DNA of 17,749 nucleotides, from the NCBI GenBank assembly GCA_947443815.1, contig CANEXR010000028.1:1-17749 (forward strand). The letters are read 5' to 3'. A program made the position numbers and the translations under genes. Every line of letters starts with the position of its first letter. The first letter of the stretch is position 1. The notes under the pieces are model-generated. The model was given only the letters and a program-made list of their open reading frames with translations. It ran no database searches and was not told the DNA's origin. Source of the DNA: Flavobacteriaceae bacterium (GTDB lineage Bacteria > Bacteroidota > Bacteroidia > Flavobacteriales > Flavobacteriaceae). Shown piece after piece: positions 8,903-16,127 of the stretch.

Positions 8903-9709
8903 TTATAGAACTTCGGTTTTGTAGAAATTAGTATACGCTTCAGCGAATTTATCTTTCGGCGTGAAAGGTAAAAAAGGTTTTCCTGAAGATTCTATAAATT
9001 TTGTTAAACTTGCTGATAGGTTATCAGAAGCAATAATTACCGCATCAGAATGTTTCACGGTTGCTTTGATAATATTCTCATAATCTGGCGTTTCTAAATC
9101 TGAAATAGCATCATAAGGGACATTATCAAATTTAACTTTATTGATCATTTCAGGGTCTAAAGTACCTTCAAAAGACTGGCTATAAACAGAAGTCACAATT
9201 TTTGTTTCCGAAAACAAGGCTTCATTTTTATAAAAATGTTTCATATAGATTGGCAACATAGCAGCCATCCATCCATGAACATGAATAATATCTGGAACCC
9301 AATTCAATTTTTTAACGGTTTCTACAACTCCTTTTGCAAAGAAAATAGCACGTTCGTCATTATCTGGATACATAACACCTTCTTCATCTGCAAATGTAGC
9401 TTTGCGTTTGAAATATTCATCATTATCAATAAAGTAAACTTGTATACGCTCTTTGGGTATAGAAGCTACTTTTATAATTAATGGCATATCTAGGTCATTT
9501 ACAACCAAATTCATCCCTGAAAGTCTAATTACTTCATGTAATTGGTGTCTTCTCTCATTAATATTTCCATATCTGGGCATGAAAATTCTTATCTGTCCGC
9601 CTTGATCATTTATCATTTTCGGCACGTCATAAGACATTAAAGAGACCTCATTTTCAGCGAGATAAGGAACCACTTCAGATGATACATATAATATCCTCTT
9701 ATCTTTCAT
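8903..9709 (-). CDS. Short GlgA-like protein (starch synthase N-terminal domain only)
   Basis: 268 residues related to the N-terminal Rossmann half (GT5, Glyco_transf_5) of glycogen/starch synthase. KRILYVSSEVVPYL (4-17) matches the first strand of GlgA, and DIIHVHGWMAAMLPIYMKHF (140-159) matches the HxHDW..A region. The KxGGLADV motif that binds ADP-glucose in GlgA should follow residue 17, but the sequence here is AENEVSLMSYDVPKM. The whole C-terminal GT-B domain (about 200 residues) is also absent: the frame ends in a normal stop after FYKTEVL and the next gene begins 20 nt later, so this looks like a stable short form rather than a frameshift. Databases usually call such proteins glycogen synthase, but on these residues I doubt glucosyltransferase activity. 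It is the first gene of the operon with DUF4270 and glmS, divergent from panC. A regulatory or sugar-nucleotide-binding role is speculation. Confidence 0.8.
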   Translation of the reverse strand: MKDKRILYVSSEVVPYLAENEVSLMSYDVPKMINDQGGQIRIFMPRYGNINERRHQLHEVIRLSGMNLVVNDLDMPLIIKVASIPKERIQVYFIDNDEYFKRKATFADEEGVMYPDNDERAIFFAKGVVETVKKLNWVPDIIHVHGWMAAMLPIYMKHFYKNEALFSETKIVTSVYSQSFEGTLDPEMINKVKFDNVPYDAISDLETPDYENIIKATVKHSDAVIIASDNLSASLTKFIESSGKPFLPFTPKDKFAEAYTNFYKTEVL

Positions 9710-9747
9710 AATGTAATTTGCTTAATTTATTGGCAATAAAAACCATG

Positions 9748-9755
9748 CAAAATTA
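9748..9755 (-). promoter_or_regulatory. -7 element for the GlgA-like/DUF4270/glmS operon
   Basis: TAATTTTG on the minus strand is a full match to TAnnTTTG, 38 nt upstream of the GlgA-like start codon. No clear TTG lies at the -33 distance. It overlaps the right arm of an imperfect inverted repeat (GTAATTTGC at 9713-9721, GCAAAATTAC at 9747-9756). Confidence 0.5.
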
Positions 9756-9786
9756 CAAAAATTTATGCAGTTATTAACTAAAATAT

Positions 9787-9794
9787 TATGTTTG
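9787..9794 (+). promoter_or_regulatory. panC promoter -7 element
   Basis: TATGTTTG is a full match to TAnnTTTG, 23 nt upstream of the ATG at 9818. Transcription would begin near 9800, giving a leader of about 18 nt. The match contains the upstream in-frame ATG (9788-9790), which therefore cannot be in the mRNA made from this promoter. A good TTG at -33 is not visible. Confidence 0.6.
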
Positions 9795-9817
9795 CATTTA
9801 ATTTTAATAATACCACC

Positions 9818-10666
9818 ATGCATATTTTCTACGGAAAAGCAGCTTTAATTGCCTTTTTGAATTCAGATAAAATAGCAAATTCAACCATTGGATTTGTCCC
9901 GACAATGGGAGCGCTACATCAAGGTCACTTAGCTTTAATGCATAAATCATTACTAGAAAACGAGCATACCGTAGTGAGTATTTTTGTTAATCCTACTCAA
10001 TTTAACAATCCAGAAGACTTAGCAAAATACCCTAGAACTATTGAGGAAGATGTTAAAAAAATGACTGCTTTGAACCCCGAAATCATATTATATGCCCCTA
10101 CAGTTGATGATATTTATGAAGGTCAAACGGTTTCGCAATCTTTTGATTTTGATGGTTTAGAAAACCAAATGGAAGGTAAATTTAGACCTGGCCATTTCAA
10201 TGGTGTAGGAACAATTGTAAAACGCCTTTTTGAAATTATCAACCCTACAAATGCCTATTTTGGCGAAAAAGATTTTCAGCAATTGCAGATTGTCAAAAAA
10301 ATGGTCTCGAAAAATCATCTGAAAGTAACTATAATTGGTTGTCCTATTTTTAGAGAATCGAATAATCTTGCCATGAGTTCTAGAAACGAACGCCTATCAA
10401 AACAGGAAAGAGAAGATGCCGCTATCATTTACAAAACACTTTTAACTGCCAAAGAAAAATTTAAAACCAAAAGTGCACAATGGGCAACGGAATGGGTTCG
10501 AAAATCTTTTCAAAACAACACTTCATTTGCTTTAGAATATTTTGTGATAGCCGATGAAGCTACTCTTTTGCCATGTCTCAAGAAAAATAAAAACAAGAAA
10601 TACCGCGCTTTTATTGCTGTATTTGTCAACAATATTAGGTTGATTGACACTATTTCATTAAATTAA
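9818..10666 (+). CDS. panC: Pantothenate synthetase (pantoate--beta-alanine ligase)
   Basis: PanC joins pantoate and beta-alanine using ATP to give pantothenate, the CoA precursor, in the cytoplasm. The 282 residues from this start equal the usual length. Motifs: PTMGALHQGH (28-37) is the nucleotidyltransferase HIGH-type motif; FVNPTQF (56-62) binds pantoate; GHFNGVGTIVKRLF (125-138), FGEKDFQQL (148-156) and MSSRNERLS (186-194, the KMSKS equivalent) follow. The start at 9818 (MHIFYGKAALIAF) is preferred over an in-frame ATG at 9788. The extra ten residues FAFNFNNTT... are not family-like, and the 9788 ATG lies inside the promoter element. panD follows after 14 nt and supplies the second substrate, beta-alanine. 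Confidence 0.97.
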   Translation: MHIFYGKAALIAFLNSDKIANSTIGFVPTMGALHQGHLALMHKSLLENEHTVVSIFVNPTQFNNPEDLAKYPRTIEEDVKKMTALNPEIILYAPTVDDIYEGQTVSQSFDFDGLENQMEGKFRPGHFNGVGTIVKRLFEIINPTNAYFGEKDFQQLQIVKKMVSKNHLKVTIIGCPIFRESNNLAMSSRNERLSKQEREDAAIIYKTLLTAKEKFKTKSAQWATEWVRKSFQNNTSFALEYFVIADEATLLPCLKKNKNKKYRAFIAVFVNNIRLIDTISLN

Positions 10667-10676
10667 TTTACCTTTG
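10644..10676 (+). promoter_or_regulatory. panD promoter giving a near-leaderless mRNA
   Basis: TTG (10644-10646), a 22-nt spacer and TACCTTTG (10669-10676) fit the Bacteroidota consensus. The element begins inside the 3' end of panC and ends only 4 nt before the panD ATG at 10681. Transcription normally starts a few nt past this box, so the mRNA would have almost no leader. panD could also be read through from panC. Confidence 0.6.
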
Positions 10677-10680
10677 TCGC

Positions 10681-11031
10681 ATGCAAATTCAAGTCGTAAA
10701 ATCAAAAATTCACAGAGTAAAAGTAACTGGTGCCGACCTTAATTATATCGGAAGCATTACTATTGACGAAACTTTATTAGACGCTTCAAATATTATAGAA
10801 GGCGAAAAAGTATCTATTGTAAACATCAATAATGGAGAACGTTTTGAAACCTATGCTATAAAAGGCGAAAAGAATTCTGGCATCATCACTCTCAATGGAC
10901 CTGCAGCCCGAAAAGTTCAAAAAGATGATATTATTATCATCATTTCTTATGCTACTCTTGAATTTGAAGAGGCGAAAACATTCAAACCTTGGATTATTTT
11001 TCCAAATGAAAAAGACAATTCTTTGACCTAA
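10681..11031 (+). CDS. panD: Aspartate 1-decarboxylase (pyruvoyl enzyme precursor)
   Basis: PanD decarboxylates L-aspartate to beta-alanine for PanC. The 116-residue proenzyme cleaves itself between Gly24 and Ser25 (YIGSITID, 22-29), turning Ser25 into the pyruvoyl cofactor. Residue numbers match the well-studied E. coli enzyme: Lys9, Tyr22, Arg54, Thr57, Tyr58 and Asn72 (LNGPAARKV) are all present. The start MQIQVVKSKIHRVKVTGADL is the family N-terminus. There is no room for a normal leader if its own promoter is used (TAnnTTTG ends at 10676). No PanZ-type maturation factor is visible, consistent with enzymes that mature unaided outside enterobacteria (inference). Confidence 0.97.
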   Translation: MQIQVVKSKIHRVKVTGADLNYIGSITIDETLLDASNIIEGEKVSIVNINNGERFETYAIKGEKNSGIITLNGPAARKVQKDDIIIIISYATLEFEEAKTFKPWIIFPNEKDNSLT

Positions 11032-11205
11032 TTTTCTTTTAAAATCTTATTTACAATACCATTTCTAAGTAATTTATTTTCGTTCATTCCTGTTTGTAGA
11101 TTGCAATTTGGAATTGGTTTTCTATTGTGTGCTTTTTATAAAAGTAAATAAAGTATTATCTTGGTGCTTTATTTTTTTATTAAATACCTAAAAAATGCCT
11201 CAATC

Positions 11206-12354
11206 ATGAAACACGCCTTACTACTGTTGCTTTTTAGCATTTCATCGTTTTCACAAAAAACAATTGAATCTTTTAAATCTGGCAAATTAGGTGAAAGTCG
11301 AGAAATCACCATTGGCTTACCCGCTTCCTACGAAAAAAATCCTGCCAAAAAATACCCAATCCTTATTCTATTAGACGGAGATTATTTATTCGATCCTTTT
11401 TATGGCGCTCTAAGTTATGGTAGTTATTGGGATGATATTCCAGAAACTATCATTGTAGGCATCAGTCAAAATAAAAATGAGGAGCGAATTGAAGACAGTA
11501 ATTATGACCAAGCGGATGGTTTGCCAACAGAAAAAGGCGCTAAATTTTTTGAATTTATTGGTGGTGAATTACTTCCTTATATCGAAAAAAAATACCGTGT
11601 CGCCCCATTCCGAATCATAGCTGGGCACGATACAACTGCTGGATTTTTAAATTTTTTCTTATACAAAGATTACCCTATTTTTAATGCCTATATTTCTCTA
11701 AGCCCTGAACTCGCTACAGATATGGAGAAACGCATTCCTGAAAATTTAAACAAAATAAAGCAGCCCATTTTTTACTATCAATCCTCAGCCGACGGCGATG
11801 TAAAAAAACTTAGAGAACCCATTCAAACAATGGATGAAAGTATCAAACAAATAACAAATCCTTTATTAAACTACAAATACGATTTGTTCAAAGGTGCTTC
11901 CCATTATTCCTTAGTATTATATTCCATTCCAAGTGCTTTGTATCAAATTTTCGAATCTTACAAACCCATTTCGTCAACAGAATTCAATGAAAAAATTGCA
12001 ATACTCCCATCAGGATATGTAGACTATTTAGTCACAAAATACGACCTTTTGTCTAAAAATCTAAGTATGAAAATTCCAGTTCGGATAAATGATTTCAAAG
12101 CAATAGAAGCTGCTATTCTAAAAAACAATGCTTATACCGAATTGGATCAATTGGCGCAAATTGCCAATAAATACTATCCAAAAACGATGCTCGCAGATTA
12201 TGAATTAGGATTAATGTATGAAAAACAAGGTGATGCAAAAAAAGCAGCAAAAAAATACCAAAACGCGTCGCAACAAGAAGAAATTGGAGACTTAACCAAA
12301 GACATGATGATGGAGAAATTTGATGACATGCAAAGTTTAATACAAAAAAAATAA
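11206..12354 (+). CDS. Exported Esterase-family alpha/beta hydrolase with Asp at the nucleophile site
   Basis: A 382-residue exported protein of the Esterase family (PF00756; COG2819-like) with a helical, TPR-like C-terminal part. The start is the ATG at 11206, because MKHALLLLLFSISSFSQ is a signal peptide; the longer frame from a TTG at 11161 would bury it. The family pattern is clear: YPILILLDGDYLF (50-62), FIGGELLPYIEKKYR (117-131), then RIIAGHDTTAGF (136-147). At the nucleophile elbow, where relatives have AGHSxGG, this protein has Asp142 (codon GAT at 11629-11631) and lacks the following Gly pair. His233 in GASHYSLV fits the catalytic His, and Asp196 or Asp198 could be the acid. Residues about 300-375 (YTELDQLAQIANKYY, LADYELGLMYEKQGDAKKAA) resemble TPR helices. 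It may be inactive, bind a ligand, or use Asp as nucleophile. Its stop TAA overlaps the radA ATG by one base. Confidence 0.85.
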   Translation: MKHALLLLLFSISSFSQKTIESFKSGKLGESREITIGLPASYEKNPAKKYPILILLDGDYLFDPFYGALSYGSYWDDIPETIIVGISQNKNEERIEDSNYDQADGLPTEKGAKFFEFIGGELLPYIEKKYRVAPFRIIAGHDTTAGFLNFFLYKDYPIFNAYISLSPELATDMEKRIPENLNKIKQPIFYYQSSADGDVKKLREPIQTMDESIKQITNPLLNYKYDLFKGASHYSLVLYSIPSALYQIFESYKPISSTEFNEKIAILPSGYVDYLVTKYDLLSKNLSMKIPVRINDFKAIEAAILKNNAYTELDQLAQIANKYYPKTMLADYELGLMYEKQGDAKKAAKKYQNASQQEEIGDLTKDMMMEKFDDMQSLIQKK

Positions 12355-13715
12355 TGGCAAAACTGAAGACGACTTTTTTCTGTCAGAATTGCGGCGCGCA
12401 ATATTCTAAATGGCAAGGCCAATGTAATTCTTGTAAAGAATGGAATACAATAGCAGAGGAAATTATACAAAAAGAAGAAAAAGTAGCTTGGAAAAGCGAA
12501 TCCACTTCTAGCAACAAAGCTCCAAAACCTTTGCGGATAAATGAAATTGATTCCACTCAAGAAGTTCGAATGGACACCACTGATGGCGAGCTCAATCGGG
12601 TTCTTGGAGGCGGTATTGTTCCCGGCTCCTTAATCCTATTAGGCGGTGAGCCGGGTATTGGAAAAAGTACGCTTTTGCTCCAAATTTCTTTAAAACTACC
12701 CTACAAAACTTTATATGTTTCAGGAGAAGAAAGCCAAAAGCAAATAAAAATGCGTGCGGAAAGAATTACACCAAATGGTGACAATTGCTACATTCTTACC
12801 GAAACCAAAACCCAAAATATTTTTAAACAAATTGAAGCTATTCAACCTGAAATCGTGATTATCGATTCCATTCAAACCCTTCATACCGATTACATTGAAT
12901 CTACCCCCGGAAGTATTTCTCAAATCCGAGAAACCACTGCCGAACTTATAAAATTTGCTAAAGAAACTAATATCCCCGTTATTTTAATTGGTCATATTAC
13001 CAAGGATGGAACTATTGCTGGACCAAAAATTCTGGAGCACATGGTTGATACCGTTTTACAATTTGAAGGCGACCGAAATCATGTGTATCGTATTCTGCGT
13101 TCTTTGAAAAACAGGTTTGGCTCCACAGCCGAAATTGGTATTTATGAAATGCTAGGTAATGGCTTGCGCGAAGTTTCAAATCCCTCAGAAATCTTAATTT
13201 CGCACAAAGACGAAGAATTATCAGGAACCGCAATTGCTTCAACATTAGAAGGAATGCGCCCCTTAATGCTTGAAATTCAATCATTAGTTAGCACCGCTGT
13301 TTACGGGACCCCGCAAAGAAGTACAACAGGTTATAATGCCAAACGACTCAATATGATTTTGGCAGTTTTAGAAAAAAGAGCTGGTTTTAGATTGGGTGCC
13401 AAAGACGTTTTTCTAAATATAACAGGTGGGATTTCTGTCGATGATCCAGCCATTGATTTGGCAGTTGTAGCCGCCATTTTATCATCAAACGAAGATATTC
13501 CAGTAAATAAAGATTTTTGTTTCGCAGGCGAAGTAGGACTTTCAGGAGAAATACGGCCCGTAAACAGAGTCGACCAACGCATTCAAGAGGCTGAAAAGTT
13601 AGGATTCTCGACGATTTTTGTATCTAAATACAATAAAATTGCTTTGAAAAATACAGGAATCAAAATTCGATTAGTCGCCAAGATTGAAGATGTAGCCAGC
13701 GAATTGTTTGGTTAA
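12354..13715 (+). CDS. radA: DNA repair protein RadA (Sms)
   Basis: RadA is a RecA-related, hexameric ATP-driven branch-migration factor in homologous recombination and repair, cytoplasmic. The 453 residues have the standard layout. An N-terminal C4 zinc finger has Cys10, Cys13, Cys24 and Cys27 (FFCQNCG, CNSCKEW). Walker A is GGEPGIGKST (97-106), and Walker B is EIVIIDSIQTL (166-176). The RadA-specific KNRFG is at 252-256, followed by a C-terminal Lon-protease-like domain (NITGGISVDDPAIDLAVVAA). The ATG shares its A with the stop codon of the upstream hydrolase (TAATG), so the two are translationally coupled. A signal-peptide carboxylesterase begins 49 nt downstream on the same strand without an obvious promoter. 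Confidence 0.98.
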   Translation: MAKLKTTFFCQNCGAQYSKWQGQCNSCKEWNTIAEEIIQKEEKVAWKSESTSSNKAPKPLRINEIDSTQEVRMDTTDGELNRVLGGGIVPGSLILLGGEPGIGKSTLLLQISLKLPYKTLYVSGEESQKQIKMRAERITPNGDNCYILTETKTQNIFKQIEAIQPEIVIIDSIQTLHTDYIESTPGSISQIRETTAELIKFAKETNIPVILIGHITKDGTIAGPKILEHMVDTVLQFEGDRNHVYRILRSLKNRFGSTAEIGIYEMLGNGLREVSNPSEILISHKDEELSGTAIASTLEGMRPLMLEIQSLVSTAVYGTPQRSTTGYNAKRLNMILAVLEKRAGFRLGAKDVFLNITGGISVDDPAIDLAVVAAILSSNEDIPVNKDFCFAGEVGLSGEIRPVNRVDQRIQEAEKLGFSTIFVSKYNKIALKNTGIKIRLVAKIEDVASELFG

Positions 13716-13764
13716 AATAATTTCATTGTAAACACATTAAAAACAACAAATAAAGCGATAAACA

Positions 13765-15408
13765 ATGCATCCAAAAATAACCTTTATTGGAATAGTAGTA
13801 TCTCTAATTCCTTTTTTTACAACAGCCCAACAAGCAGAAAATCAAAATGCATTTCCTGTTCAAATAACTCTTTCTAACGGAATTATAGAGGGTGATTTTG
13901 ATATAAAAACAAACATTCAAAGCTTCAAAGGAATTCCATTTGCACAACCACCAGTTGGCAATCTCAGATGGAAAGCGCCACAACCTGTTACAAATTGGAA
14001 TGGTGTCAAACAAACCAAAAAATTTGGACCAAGAGGAATTCAATCCAATGTTTTTGGCGACATGGGGTTCCGAAGCGATGGTTTAAGCGAAGATTGTTTG
14101 TATTTAAATGTTTGGGCTCCCGCAAAAACAAGTGCAGAAAAACTCCCTGTATTGGTTTATTTCTATGGGGGAGGGTTTGCTGCTGGTGATGGTTCAGAAA
14201 ACCGATATGATGGTGAAAATATGGCCAAAAAAGGCATTATAACTTTAACGGTTAACTATCGTCTTGGCATTTGGGGCTTTTTCTCTCACCCAGAATTGAC
14301 TAAAGAATCTCCGTATCATGCATCTGGTAATTATGGACTGCTAGACCAAAATGCAGCTTTGAAATGGGTACAGGCTAATATTGAAAAATTTGGAGGTGAC
14401 CCCAAACGTGTAACTATTGCAGGAGAATCTGCTGGATCTATTGCTGTAAGCGCACAAATGGCTTCCCCCTTGTCGAAAGGCCTTATTGCTGGAGCTATTG
14501 GCGAAAGTGGTGGATCTATTTTTCCAACATTGGCCCCCGTTCCATTAGCGCAAGCAGAAAAAACGGGTCTTGAATTTGCTCAAAAAATTGGCGCGAATTC
14601 ACTGAAAGAATTGCGTTCCATGTCCACTTTAGAATTGTACCAAAAATCAATAGGAACCAGTTTAGGGGTTTTCAAAACAACTATTGACGGTTATTTTTTG
14701 ACCCAAACATTACCCGAAATTTTTGAAGCCAAAAAGCAAGCAATGATTCCATTATTACTAGGATGGAATTCAGAAGAAATGACCTATCGCGCATTAACGG
14801 CTGGCAAAGACCTTAATAACGAAATCTATATTCAAAAAGTGAAAGAACTGTATGGTAGCAAAGCAGACAAAGTTTTGCAATTATATCCGATAGGAACTCC
14901 TGAAGTGACAGAACAATCAGCGACCGATTTATCCGGCGACCGATTTATTGCATACAGCAGTTGGAAATGGTTCGATTTGCATCGAAAAAACAGCACACAA
15001 GCTATATATCGTTATTATTACACCCATCCAAGACCTGAAATGCGAGACAATAGCCTTGAAGCAGGTTTAGCAGGCGGAGTCATCAAAAAGAATTCAAATG
15101 CTCCCAAAACCCCAATTCCAAAAGGGGCCGTACATTCAGCCGAAATCGAATATGCTATGGGAAATTTAGCTAGTAACAAAGAGTATGCTTGGACTGAAGA
15201 CGATTATCAGGTTTCGGAAATTATGATGAACTACTTTGCTAACTTTATCAAAACCGGAAATCCTAATGGCGATTCACTTCCTGTTTGGCCAATTGCAAAA
15301 AATGAAGAAAAACCAGAAATTATGCTAATTGATGTAAATTCAAAAGCAGTTAAGGCTGAAAATGACGCACGTTATCTCTTTTTGGACAAAGAATATTTGC
15401 AGCAATAA
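13765..15408 (+). CDS. Exported type-B carboxylesterase
   Basis: A 547-residue secreted or periplasmic carboxylesterase of the COesterase family (PF00135), which hydrolyses carboxylic esters by a Ser-Glu-His triad. MHPKITFIGIVVSLIPFFTTAQ is a signal peptide. Conserved blocks: FKGIPFAQPPVGNLRWKAP (54-72), SEDCLYLNVWAP (108-119), VYFYGGGFAAGDG (131-143, oxyanion region), TIAGESAGSIAV (217-228) with nucleophile Ser222, WNSEEM (334-339) with the acid probably Glu338, and GAVHSAEIEYAMGN (454-467) with His457. All triad residues are present, so it should be active. The substrate is unknown; the family covers p-nitrobenzyl and feruloyl esterases among others. It follows radA by 49 nt and converges with lspA, 27 nt away, with no strong terminator between them. 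Confidence 0.95.
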   Translation: MHPKITFIGIVVSLIPFFTTAQQAENQNAFPVQITLSNGIIEGDFDIKTNIQSFKGIPFAQPPVGNLRWKAPQPVTNWNGVKQTKKFGPRGIQSNVFGDMGFRSDGLSEDCLYLNVWAPAKTSAEKLPVLVYFYGGGFAAGDGSENRYDGENMAKKGIITLTVNYRLGIWGFFSHPELTKESPYHASGNYGLLDQNAALKWVQANIEKFGGDPKRVTIAGESAGSIAVSAQMASPLSKGLIAGAIGESGGSIFPTLAPVPLAQAEKTGLEFAQKIGANSLKELRSMSTLELYQKSIGTSLGVFKTTIDGYFLTQTLPEIFEAKKQAMIPLLLGWNSEEMTYRALTAGKDLNNEIYIQKVKELYGSKADKVLQLYPIGTPEVTEQSATDLSGDRFIAYSSWKWFDLHRKNSTQAIYRYYYTHPRPEMRDNSLEAGLAGGVIKKNSNAPKTPIPKGAVHSAEIEYAMGNLASNKEYAWTEDDYQVSEIMMNYFANFIKTGNPNGDSLPVWPIAKNEEKPEIMLIDVNSKAVKAENDARYLFLDKEYLQQ

Positions 15409-15435
15409 TTTTTGAAAGAATGCTGTTAGCAAAGA

Positions 15436-16041
15436 CTAGGCATTTTTATGAAAAACTTTTTTATTAAAAACAATCAAAATCCCAACTCCTGTTGAGATAG
15501 CCATATCTGCTACATTAAAAATAGCATTAAAAAAAGTAAAAGGTCTTCCTCCTATAAAAGGAACCCATTCTGGCATTGGATAATCTTTAACAAATGGAAA
15601 ATAAAATAAATCCACTACTTGACCGTGAAACCAAGTGCCATAAGGATTGTCTGAGAACAAAGTAGCCAATTGATTTTGACTATCATTAAAAATCACACCA
15701 TAAAAAACGGAGTCAATAATATTACCAAAAGCCCCTGCTAAAATCAAAGAAATAGCAACTATTAAATAGGTAGAGCTGTGTTTTCTTTCAACTGAATCCC
15801 ATAACCAGTATCCAATTCCAACTACTGCTACTAGTCTGAAAATAGTTAAAAATAGTTTACCATAAGCCCCTGGTATTTTAGTTCCCCAAGCCATACCTTC
15901 ATTTTCGATAAACAAAATTTTAAACCAATGAAATACTTCAACTTCTTCCCCTAGAATAAAGTTAGTTTTGATATATATCTTTGACGCTTGATCAACAAGT
16001 AATATGATAAAAATAAGGAGATATGCTTTTCGTAATGACAT
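15436..16041 (-). CDS. lspA: Lipoprotein signal peptidase (signal peptidase II), long variant
   Basis: LspA is an inner-membrane aspartyl protease that removes the signal peptide from diacylated prolipoproteins. The 201 residues contain four membrane segments (about 6-24, 63-80, 92-114, 171-192). Family motifs: VDQASK (16-21), ENEGMAWG (46-53), GNIID (106-110), GQVVDLFYF (140-148) with catalytic Asp144, and FNVADMAI (175-182) with catalytic Asp179. Two oddities: the Arg usually following GNxID is Ser111, and about 25 extra residues (116-140) separate GNIID from the catalytic VVD, which adjoin in E. coli LspA (about 164 residues). Another short insertion lies near 150-165. I believe these are typical of Bacteroidota LspA, but cannot check. 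It stands alone, behind the dksA terminator, and would mature the SGNH and DUF4270 lipoproteins of this window. Confidence 0.96.
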   Translation of the reverse strand: MSLRKAYLLIFIILLVDQASKIYIKTNFILGEEVEVFHWFKILFIENEGMAWGTKIPGAYGKLFLTIFRLVAVVGIGYWLWDSVERKHSSTYLIVAISLILAGAFGNIIDSVFYGVIFNDSQNQLATLFSDNPYGTWFHGQVVDLFYFPFVKDYPMPEWVPFIGGRPFTFFNAIFNVADMAISTGVGILIVFNKKVFHKNA

Positions 16042-16060
16042 TTTATAAATTTTTATGGCG

Positions 16061-16068
16061 CAAAAATA
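16061..16068 (-). promoter_or_regulatory. lspA promoter -7 element
   Basis: TATTTTTG on the minus strand matches TAnnTTTG, 19 nt upstream of the lspA ATG (16039-16041). It lies just downstream of the dksA terminator, as expected if lspA is transcribed on its own. No well-placed TTG is visible. Confidence 0.45.
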
Positions 16069-16079
16069 ACAATTTAATC

Positions 16080-16105
16080 AAAAAAAACGCTCCTAACGGA
16101 GCGTT
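16080..16105 (-). terminator. Rho-independent terminator after the dksA-like gene
   Basis: A perfect 8-bp stem, AACGCTCC (16086-16093) and GGAGCGTT (16098-16105), with loop TAAC and a run of eight T on the minus strand (16080-16087). It begins about 22 nt after the DksA/TraR stop and separates ileS-dksA from lspA. Confidence 0.88.
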
Positions 16106-16127
16106 AATTTAGTCTGTAAAATTTTGA

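Noticed and set aside
9788..9817. In-frame ATG giving panC ten extra residues
   Set aside because: It lies inside the TATGTTTG promoter element, and the added residues are unlike PanC; the start at 9818 gives the family N-terminus.
11161..11205. Upstream TTG start for the Esterase-family protein
   Set aside because: It would place 15 residues before a clear signal peptide that begins at the ATG at 11206.
12198..12560. Minus-strand open frame of 120 codons
   Set aside because: It is antisense to the hydrolase tail and radA start, with low-complexity Phe/Tyr/Ser-rich sequence typical of shadow frames in A/T-rich DNA.
13012..13582. Minus-strand open frames across radA
   Set aside because: They lie fully within radA, whose motifs are complete, and show no recognisable protein features.
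15409..15435. Terminator between the convergent carboxylesterase and lspA genes
   Set aside because: Only a 4-bp TGCT/AGCA stem can be seen in the region, too weak to call.
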